From NCBI GenBank assembly GCA_963714125.1, contig OY970234.1:3844001-3908000 (forward strand): 64,000 bases of DNA. Direction: 5' to 3'. This DNA comes from CAWCAW01 sp963714125 (GTDB lineage Bacteria > Actinomycetota > Acidimicrobiia > Acidimicrobiales > UBA8190). The notes beneath the pieces were generated by a model that saw only the letters and a list, made by a program, of their open reading frames with translations, had not been told where the DNA came from and searched no databases. Positions 27,207 to 34,090 of the stretch are shown piece after piece. The position numbers and the translations under genes are program-made. Position 1 is the stretch's first letter; each line of letters begins with the position of its first letter.

Positions 27207-27964
27207 ACGGCCACACCACAGCCGAAGCGCCCGCAGTCCTGCTGCGGGCCCAGGGCTTGAGCAAACACTTTGGCAAAGGCGAGAGCCTCGTGCGTGCCGT
27301 CGACGAGGTCGACCTCCAGGTGGCACGAGGCGAGACGCTGGCCATCATGGGACCGAGCGGTTGCGGCAAGTCGACGCTGCTGCACCTGTTGGGCGGCCTC
27401 GATCGGCCATCGGGTGGCGAGCTGTGGCTTGATGGGTCACGCATAGACCGCCTGAGCGAACGCGGCCTCGCCGACCTCCGGCGTCGCCAGGTCGGCTTCA
27501 TCTTCCAGGCGTTTCATCTCATGGACGAACTGACGGCAAGGGAGAACGTCGAGCTGCCCGCGCTGCTGGCCGGACGCAGTCCCCGTCAGGCCCGGCGTCG
27601 CGCCTTGGATCTCCTCGAGCAGGTAGGGCTGGCCGACCGTACCCAACACCTGCCCTCGGCCTTGTCCGGTGGCCAACGCCAGCGTGTCGCCATCGCTCGG
27701 GCACTCGCCAACGAGCCGCTGGTCGTATTCGCCGACGAGCCGACCGGCAACCTCGACAGCGGGGCCACCCTCGACGTGCTGCGGCTCTTTGCTCACCTCC
27801 GCGCCTCAGGGCTGACGCTTGTCATCGTCACCCACGACGAGCGTGTGGCCGTGACCGCAGATCGGCTGCTGTCGATGCGCGACGGCGCCCTCGTCGACCA
27901 GACGCGTCTCACCGGCGGGTCACGGGGCAACGTGGCCGACCTCGTCACCTTGGAGCGATCGTGA
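27203..27964 (+). CDS. ABC transporter ATP-binding protein (LolD/MacB type)
   Basis: 253 residues from ATG 27203, with AAGGAG seven bases upstream and a four-base overlap with the PadR stop. Walker A GPSGCGKST, Q-loop FQAFHLMD, signature LSGGQRQRVAIARAL, Walker B VVFADEPTGNLDS, H-loop VTHDE. It energises the FtsX-type permease encoded next, with which it overlaps by four bases (GTGA). Confidence 0.95.
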   Translation: MNGHTTAEAPAVLLRAQGLSKHFGKGESLVRAVDEVDLQVARGETLAIMGPSGCGKSTLLHLLGGLDRPSGGELWLDGSRIDRLSERGLADLRRRQVGFIFQAFHLMDELTARENVELPALLAGRSPRQARRRALDLLEQVGLADRTQHLPSALSGGQRQRVAIARALANEPLVVFADEPTGNLDSGATLDVLRLFAHLRASGLTLVIVTHDERVAVTADRLLSMRDGALVDQTRLTGGSRGNVADLVTLERS

Positions 27965-29847
27965 TGGGAACCGCACTCGTCGTCTTGCGCCTGGCGTGGC
28001 GCGACATTCGCCGTCACCGTGCTCAGGCCGTCCTCCTCATCGTTGCCATCGCATCCGCCAGCGCCGCGCTGACCATGGGACTCGCCCTCAATGGCGTCAC
28101 CAGCCGGCCGCCGTACACCACTACCCGCGCCGCCACCTTGGGCCCCGACGTCGTTGCCTACCTGGCATCACCGTCGCAGGCGCGTGGCCTGACCGATGGG
28201 GCTGAGGTGGCGGCCTCGAGCGGGCCGTACCCGATCGCCTCGGCCACCATCCACTTCGACGGGCGCCTCGCCGACGTCTTCGCCGAGGGGCGCAGCACGG
28301 CGCTCAGCACGGTCGACCGACCCCTGCTCACGGCGGGGAGTTGGGTACGGCGCGGTGGCATCGTGGTGCAACGGACCTTCGCCGACGCCCTCGGCATCAC
28401 GGTCGGCGATCACGTCACCTTGAACAACACATCGTTCACAGTGGCGGGAATCGCCGTCACCGCTGCGCAAGCCCCGTATCCGAACCTCTGCAACGGCACG
28501 CTCATCGCCCCGACGCCCGCCGCGTCAAAGTTCTCCAATGCGTGCCCGGCGTCTTTTGCCATCCCCGCTCTGTCGCTCGATGGAGGAACGAGGATGCTGT
28601 CGAGCGCGGATGACGTGGGCGAGATCTGGACCACCAAAGCGGACGCCTTGGCGCTGACGTCTTCGGCCAACCCCGTGACGATGTATGCCCTCAATCTGAG
28701 ACTCACCAACCCCAACGATGCGCCGGCGTTCACCTATGGGCTGGCCACCAGCAACGAGTACGGCTCCTTGACCTTTTCGAACTGGGAAGGCCTTTCCGCG
28801 GCAGACGAACGGTTGGTCCAAGACGGCCAAGGCGTGCTGCAGCCGGGAGCCATCCTGTTGGCGCTGCTCGCCATCGCCAGCGTGGCCGTCCTGGTCGGGC
28901 GCCGCCTCTCGGAGTACGCCCGCCAGGTCGGACTGCTTAAGGCTGTGGGGGCCACGCCCAGCGTGGTGACAGCAACGTTCCTCGTTGAAAACCTCGTCCT
29001 GGCACTTATCGCGTCCGTGATCGGACTCGTGAGCGGTTGGTTGGTATCGCCGCTTTTGACCCGACCAGGCGCCGCACTGATCGGCGCCGCCGGCGCATCG
29101 CCGATTTCGTTGTCGAGCGCAGCGGACGTCATCGGCGTCGCCATCGCCGTAGCCTTGGCGGCGACGCTGGTGCCCGCCATCCGCGCCGCGCGCAGCAGCA
29201 CGATCGACGCGTTGAACGATGTGGCGCGGCCCACCAAACGACGGGGACGGCTCATTCGCCTGTCGACGCGGCTCCCGGTACCGACGCTCTTCGGACTGCG
29301 GCTCGTGGCCCGGCGGCCCCGACGTGCCTTGCTCAGCGCAGCGAACATCGGCGTCACCGTCACCGGCATCGTGGCCGTGCTCGCCTTTCGGGCCGATGCC
29401 TACAGCAAGCTCTCCACCGCCAGCGCCCTGACGGCAGGCGGATTGTCCAATCCCGTCATCAACCGCGACGAGCAGATGCTGGCCATCATCACCGTCATGC
29501 TCATTGTCGTGGCCCTACTCAACGCCCTGTTCACGACGTGGGCAACCGTGCTCGACGCTCGCCGTGCCTCGGCCCTCATGCGAGCCCTGGGCGCCCGGGC
29601 GAGGCAGGTGAGCTCGGGACTGGTCATCGCACAGCTGCTCTCCGCATTACCGGGAGCTCTCATCGGCGTGCCCGTGGGGTTGGGACTGTTCGAGGCCACG
29701 GTCAACGGCGGGAGTCTCCCGCCGCCGTTATGGCTGGCCGCCACCGTGCTGGGGACCCTGGCGGTCATGGCCGGCCTGACGATCGTCCCGGCTCGGATCG
29801 GTGCGCGCCAATCAGTGGCCACCGTTCTGCAATCAGAGGCCACATAG
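27961..29847 (+). CDS. ABC transporter permease (FtsX-type)
   Basis: 628 residues from GTG 27961 (the next codon is ATG). A first membrane helix (AVLLIVAIASASAALTMGLAL) precedes an external domain of about 250 residues; FtsX domain 1 spans about residues 295-410 (ILLALLAIASVAVLVG, LIASVIGLVSGWL), ending in VPAIRAARSSTIDAL; domain 2 lies near 500-620 and ends VPARIGARQSVATVL. With the ATPase it forms a MacB-like exporter, likely for a drug, peptide or lipid. Its expression should follow the PadR ligand. Confidence 0.92.
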   Translation: MMGTALVVLRLAWRDIRRHRAQAVLLIVAIASASAALTMGLALNGVTSRPPYTTTRAATLGPDVVAYLASPSQARGLTDGAEVAASSGPYPIASATIHFDGRLADVFAEGRSTALSTVDRPLLTAGSWVRRGGIVVQRTFADALGITVGDHVTLNNTSFTVAGIAVTAAQAPYPNLCNGTLIAPTPAASKFSNACPASFAIPALSLDGGTRMLSSADDVGEIWTTKADALALTSSANPVTMYALNLRLTNPNDAPAFTYGLATSNEYGSLTFSNWEGLSAADERLVQDGQGVLQPGAILLALLAIASVAVLVGRRLSEYARQVGLLKAVGATPSVVTATFLVENLVLALIASVIGLVSGWLVSPLLTRPGAALIGAAGASPISLSSAADVIGVAIAVALAATLVPAIRAARSSTIDALNDVARPTKRRGRLIRLSTRLPVPTLFGLRLVARRPRRALLSAANIGVTVTGIVAVLAFRADAYSKLSTASALTAGGLSNPVINRDEQMLAIITVMLIVVALLNALFTTWATVLDARRASALMRALGARARQVSSGLVIAQLLSALPGALIGVPVGLGLFEATVNGGSLPPPLWLAATVLGTLAVMAGLTIVPARIGARQSVATVLQSEAT

Positions 29848-29865
29848 AGGCTCCGGTGCCATCGG

Positions 29866-29871
29866 TACAAT
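29866..29871 (+). promoter_or_regulatory. -10 box of a leaderless GH1 transcript
   Basis: TACAAT ends eight bases before ATG 29880, with no ribosome site between, so transcription probably starts at or next to the start codon. Confidence 0.55.
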
Positions 29872-29879
29872 GACCGCCG

Positions 29880-31085
29880 ATGAACCAAGCAAACGCAACC
29901 AAGGACACATTCCCTGAAGGTTTCGTGTGGGGCACGTCGACGGCGGCCCACCAGATCGAAGGGGGCAACGTCAACAACGATTGGTGGGATTGGGAACATC
30001 AGCCCGATTCGGGATGCGCGGAGTCGAGCGCCGACGCGTGCGATTCGCTGCATCGCTGGCCAGAGGACGTGGGCCTGGTGGCGTCCATGGGACTCGGGGC
30101 GTACCGGTTCTCTTTGGAATGGAGCCGGATCGAACCAGCCGAAGGCGAGTTCTCCATCGCCGCCTTGGATTACTACCGGCGCATCTGCATGGCTCTGCTC
30201 GAACGCAACATCTCCCCTGTCGTGACCTTTCACCACTTCACTACGCCAAGGTGGTTGAGCAAGCGAGGTGGCTGGGAGGCTCCCGATGCGAAGGAGGCTT
30301 TTTGCCGCTTCGTGACCCGCGCCACCGCCCACCTCGGCGACGTCATCGGCTGGGCGTGCACGATCAACGAGCTCAACCTCATGGGGACCAGTGGTTACAC
30401 CGCCGGCACCTCCCCGCCGGGGGTAAAGGGCGACCTGGCCCGTCTTCTGGCCGTGAACGAGTCGATGATCGGCGCCCATCGTGCCGCCGTCGACGCCATT
30501 CGATCGGGCCCGGGGGACTTCCCCATCGGACTCACCCTGTCGATGGACGAGATGGTGGCCGACCCGGGGGGAGAGGTTGTGCTCGAGGCCGCTCAAGAGA
30601 TCCTCGAAGACAAGTTCCTGCGCTCCACCGAAGGCGACGACTTCATCGGCGTTCAGTGTTACTCGCGGATCCATTTTGGACCTGACGGGCAGGCCCCCAA
30701 CGATCCCGAGGTCCCGGTGACGCAGATGGGATATGAGTACTGGCCCCAAGGCGTCGAGCACTGTGTCAGGCGAGCCGCGGCGGTGACCGGATTGCCCATA
30801 CTCATCACCGAAAGCGGCATAGCCACCACCCATGATCCGGAGCGCATTGCCTACATCAGCGATGTCTTGCGGGGGGTCAAGCGCGCCATTGACGACGGTG
30901 TCGACATTCGTGGGTATTTCGTGTGGAGCCTTTTGGACAATTTCGAATGGTCGCACGGGTTCACCCCCACATTCGGGCTCCACAGCGTGGACCGGACCAC
31001 CTTCGAACGGACCGCCAAGCCCAGCGCATCGTGGTACGGAAGCGTCGCCCGGCAAAACGCCTTGGTGCCGGCACCCGTTCGTTGA
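29880..31085 (+). CDS. Glycoside hydrolase family 1 (beta-glucosidase-like)
   Basis: 401 residues, somewhat short for GH1 (about 440-480). The family opening FPEGFVWGTSTAAHQIEGG and the WSRIEPAEGEF motif are present. The acid/base Glu164 is in INELN, where the usual sequence is NEP; the nucleophile Glu311 is in ITESG, where TENG is common. The C-terminus keeps GYFVWSLLDNFEWSHGFTPTFGL. It should hydrolyse a beta-glycoside in the cytoplasm (no signal peptide). The unusual residues next to both catalytic Glu make the substrate uncertain. Apparently monocistronic and leaderless. Confidence 0.92.
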   Translation: MNQANATKDTFPEGFVWGTSTAAHQIEGGNVNNDWWDWEHQPDSGCAESSADACDSLHRWPEDVGLVASMGLGAYRFSLEWSRIEPAEGEFSIAALDYYRRICMALLERNISPVVTFHHFTTPRWLSKRGGWEAPDAKEAFCRFVTRATAHLGDVIGWACTINELNLMGTSGYTAGTSPPGVKGDLARLLAVNESMIGAHRAAVDAIRSGPGDFPIGLTLSMDEMVADPGGEVVLEAAQEILEDKFLRSTEGDDFIGVQCYSRIHFGPDGQAPNDPEVPVTQMGYEYWPQGVEHCVRRAAAVTGLPILITESGIATTHDPERIAYISDVLRGVKRAIDDGVDIRGYFVWSLLDNFEWSHGFTPTFGLHSVDRTTFERTAKPSASWYGSVARQNALVPAPVR

Positions 31086-31133
31086 ACCGTCGCGGGCGAT
31101 TATCGCTCGGTCCGTATGGGTAGAAAGAAGACC

Positions 31134-31334
31134 ATGGAAGACTCCGAAGTAACAGAGGCCACCCAAGCCGAAACTGAAGAAGCCCGCAGCCCGCACCGTG
31201 CTGATCGCGCCGCCACGCCTGAAGAAGAAGAAGAAGCGGTCGGCGATCGGACCGTAGACGCTGATGTGCGAGCGCACGAGAAGGACATGGCGCAAAGAGG
31301 AGCCAACGAAAAAGGTGAAGGTCGGCTTCCCTGA
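31134..31334 (+). CDS. Small highly charged protein
   Basis: 66 residues from ATG 31134, with AGAAAGAAG just upstream; ATG 31116 is an alternative. The protein is almost entirely charged and polar, with a run of five Glu (PEEEEEAV) and no hydrophobic core, so it should be disordered. I do not recognise a family. It stands alone between the GH1 gene and the convergent MFS gene. Confidence 0.5.
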   Translation: MEDSEVTEATQAETEEARSPHRADRAATPEEEEEAVGDRTVDADVRAHEKDMAQRGANEKGEGRLP

Positions 31335-31358
31335 CCTGACAACACGACCTGGTGGCGC

Positions 31359-32859
31359 TCAGGCCGGGGCTGGGGCCACCGCTTCCTCGATCTCTATGCC
31401 AGGTTGACGAGCCACGGGATCTACGTGCTCGAGCAAGGCCAGGACCAAAACACCACCGATTGCGGTTAGGACTCCAGCAATGCGGAACGCCAACACATAC
31501 CCATGGGTGGCGGCAACGCCGGCTGGCACTCCGGCATGGATTTGGCTGGAGGCTCGGCGCAAGGCCAGTGTCACCAGGCACGCCAGGCCCAATGCTCCAC
31601 CTATCTGTTGAAACGCGTTCTGCATACCCGAGGCGAGGCTCGAGTCCTGACCTGTCACTTGGTGCAGTGACGCATTACCGATAGCAGGGAAGCACATCCC
31701 CGAAAACAGCCCCAGGATGATCATGCCCGGCATGATGCCCGACACGTACATGGTGCCAACGTGGACGTCGCTGGTGAGCCAGAGGCCGACGGCACTTCCG
31801 AAGAAGCCCATAGCCAATATGGGCTTGACCCCGATCTTCGGCATCAGCGCAGTCCCGAGACCGATGCCGGCCCCGATGGAGACGCCAAAGGGGATGTAGG
31901 AAAGACCACCGCGCAACGGGGACCAATGAAGCACCTGTTGCTCGAACAAGGTCAGCATGAAGAAGTAGCTGAAAAAAGCCGACGAGAAGAACAGCGTCAC
32001 GAAGTTGGTCACCACTCGGGTGCGGTTGGAAAAGAACCGCAACGGTATCAACGGATTCTTCGATTTCGCCTCGATGACGGCCATCACGCCCAGGAGCCCG
32101 ACGCCGCCGATAAGGGGCACCAGCACATGCCAGGAGCCCCATGTGTAGGTGGCCGCCTGCAGCAACCCGTCGACGATGGCCACCAGACCGCCGGTGGCGG
32201 TGAAGGCACCGGGAAAATCGATGCGACCAGCCTCGCGTCGCATCCGGCTCTCTGACACCAGGCGCGGCACCACCAGCAGAGCGAAAAGCGCCACGGGCAG
32301 GTTGATGTAAAAGATCAGGCGCCAGGACGCGGTAATTGGTCAACACTCCCGAAATGATCGTTCCCGTCGTGCCCCCGAGACCAGCCACACCACCCCATAG
32401 CCCGAGGGCCTTGATGCGTTCGCGTGGGTCGGGGAACAGCAAAGCGATGAGCCCCAGTGAGGCCGGCGCCGCGAAAGCCTCACCGAGGCCCTGGACGAAC
32501 CGACTGGCGACCAACATGGCTGGGCTTACGGCGGCGCCACACGTGGCCGAGGCCACGGCGAAGATCGCCACGCCGACCATGAACATCCGCCGACGTCCCA
32601 GGATGTCGGCCAGGCGGCCACCCAAGAGCAAGAAGCCCCCCGCCATCAACACGTAGCCGTTGACCACCCATGCCAACCCCGCGTGGGTGAAGCCCAGGTT
32701 GCGCTGGATCCGAGGCAGGGCCACGTTCACCACGGTGACGTCGAGCACCAGCATGAACTGGATCAGCGCCAACACGATGAGCGCCTTCCACCGACGCGGA
32801 TCGGAGACCGCCGTGTCGGTGGAGGAAACGCCGTTGTTGTTGTCGTCGGTTGTCGTCAT
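31359..32859 (-). pseudogene. MFS drug exporter (DHA2, 14-helix) with a one-base frameshift
   Basis: The start is ATG 32859. The first 175 residues read as a DHA2 exporter: FMLVLDVTVVNVALPRIQ (motif D1), GGRLADILGRRRMF (motif A), then GTIISGVLTNY (motif C region). At 32331-32332 the frame breaks; after removal of one base the protein continues SWRLIFYINLPVALFALLVV and runs in the other frame to the stop at 31359. The whole span is 1501 bases, exactly 500 codons plus one. Either the gene is newly inactivated or the assembly has one extra G. It lies downstream of the ArsR and SRPBCC genes on the same strand and would be part of their unit. Confidence 0.88.
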
Positions 32860-32922
32860 GGTGGGTGGCGGCCAGATTACCGGCCGCCTGGGGCGACTCT
32901 GCCGACCAGCCCTATGACGTGT

Positions 32923-33441
32923 CTAGGACGGGCCGCTTTGAAACGGAAGCGGCTCACCCGTCTCGAGCAAGGTCTTGAGCCCGCTGAGAATTTCGCTCCA
33001 GCCCCCACCGGCTCCGTCGGGCTCGCTTTCGCCTCGAAGGACGGCCGCCCACAGCGGAGCGCCGGTCACGTCATGAGTGACGGTCAGCCTGGTCACCCCG
33101 TTGCGCACCGGCACGATGTCGCAGGTAAGCCGGGTGAAGGCTTCGTCAGCGAGCTCAGGTGTCATCGTCATCCGCCACGTCTGCACCAATCTCCGCGGGG
33201 GATCAGCTTCGACCACTTCACCGTCGCTGATGACGTCGGGACAACCAAGTGCCTTCATACCCTCATTGGCCAGGGCTCGGAATGTGCCTCCGGGCCGCAA
33301 CTCGTATTCCACCAAGGGGGCATAGCCGTATTGCACAGTCCACTCCGGTTGGGTGAGCGCATCCCAGATGGCCTCGGGAGTGGCCTTGATATACACCCGG
33401 TACATCTGGACGGTGTCGGTCATGACCTTTGCCGTTGTCAC
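32923..33441 (-). CDS. SRPBCC (AHSA1-like) domain protein
   Basis: 172 residues from GTG 33441, which overlaps the ArsR stop by four bases (GTGA). AHSA1 pattern: VYIKATPEAIWDALTQPEWTVQYGYAPLVEYELRPGGTFRAL, then GEVVEADPPRRLVQTWRM and LTVTHDVTGAP, ending in WSEILSGLKTLLETGEPL. Ligand unknown. ATG 33423 is a possible later start, but the GTGA overlap favours 33441. Co-transcribed with the ArsR gene and probably with the frameshifted MFS gene. Confidence 0.9.
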   Translation of the reverse strand: MTTAKVMTDTVQMYRVYIKATPEAIWDALTQPEWTVQYGYAPLVEYELRPGGTFRALANEGMKALGCPDVISDGEVVEADPPRRLVQTWRMTMTPELADEAFTRLTCDIVPVRNGVTRLTVTHDVTGAPLWAAVLRGESEPDGAGGGWSEILSGLKTLLETGEPLPFQSGPS

Positions 33442-33761
33442 TTTGGTGCCTCCAACTCAGTTTTGAGACCAACGAGCGCCGAAACGAACTGCTCGGTGTA
33501 CTTGCCAATCCACCGGTCATGGATAAGGCGGATCGGTACCGGATTCAGGAAATGCAGCTTTTCCCGCCCGGATCGGCGTGTGATGACGAGATCGGCGTCT
33601 TCCAACAACCGGAGATGCTTCATAACCCCAATGCGGGTCATGTTCACCACCTCGGCCTCGAGCTCGCTCAACGTTCGCCCCTCACGTTCGAACAGCAGGT
33701 CGAGTAAAAAACGCCGAGTGGGGTCGGCAAGCGCCTTAAATACTCGGTTGTCGTCCTCCAC
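33438..33761 (-). CDS. ArsR-family transcriptional regulator
   Basis: 107 residues from GTG 33761; a TATATT box (33775-33770) ends eight bases upstream, fitting a leaderless mRNA. Winged helix: VFKALADPTRRFLLDLLFEREGRTLSELEAEVVNMTRIGVMKHLRLLEDADLVITRRSGREKLHFLNP. No metal-binding Cys pair. The palindrome at 33777-33792 abuts its -10 box and is the likely operator. Second ArsR+SRPBCC pair in the window; the two pairs are not close copies. Confidence 0.92.
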   Translation of the reverse strand: MEDDNRVFKALADPTRRFLLDLLFEREGRTLSELEAEVVNMTRIGVMKHLRLLEDADLVITRRSGREKLHFLNPVPIRLIHDRWIGKYTEQFVSALVGLKTELEAPK

Positions 33762-33776
33762 ACCGTAACAATATAT

Positions 33777-33792
33777 GTAACTAAATAGTTAC
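33777..33792. promoter_or_regulatory. ArsR operator candidate
   Basis: Arms GTAACTA and TAGTTAC flank two A. The site lies directly upstream of the TATATT -10 box of the ArsR gene, over its spacer and -35 region. Confidence 0.62.
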
Positions 33793-34008
33793 GTGTCAAG
33801 CTGAGCCTCCTGACCGAGTCCGTGTTGCCGCCGGCTCCACTGCACGGGTCTCGGCGCAGCTATCGGCGAGTGCGTGGCAACGCCTCTTGGGGTGCGGCGC
33901 CCATCGCCAGATGCGCCATCGTGAGGTGCGCCATCGCAAGCGCAGAACGAAAGGGGTGGCGAGAAATCGATGGATTTCTGATCGCTGTTGTCAAACTAGC
34001 GCACGGTT

Positions 34009-34027
34009 TGGCCTTGCTTCAAGGCCA
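34009..34027. promoter_or_regulatory. RAE-like 19-bp inverted repeat upstream of rph
   Basis: TGGCCTTGCTTCAAGGCCA has perfect 8-bp arms around CTT and lies 63 bases before the rph start. Rifamycin-inactivating genes of actinomycetes are known to carry a conserved 19-bp inverted repeat, the rifamycin-associated element. From memory its consensus is close to GGGGCTTGCGGCAAGGCCC; this site matches about 14 of 19 positions, including CTTGC and CAAGGCC. The other 300 bases between the ArsR and rph starts hold no gene I can support. Confidence 0.72.
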
Positions 34028-34090
34028 CGGCGCGTGCTCTCAATGGTGGCCCGTCAGCTGAGACGAAGGATGCGATCACAAGGTGATGAT

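Noticed and set aside
29400..31295. 631-codon minus-strand frame covering the GH1 gene
   Set aside because: High GC gives long antisense frames; the GH1 frame on the plus strand carries full family motifs.
33822..34090. Reading frames between the arsR and rph genes, and an N-terminal extension of Rph from 33887
   Set aside because: They run through the RAE-like palindrome and lack family similarity; homologous Rph sequence starts just after GTG 34091.
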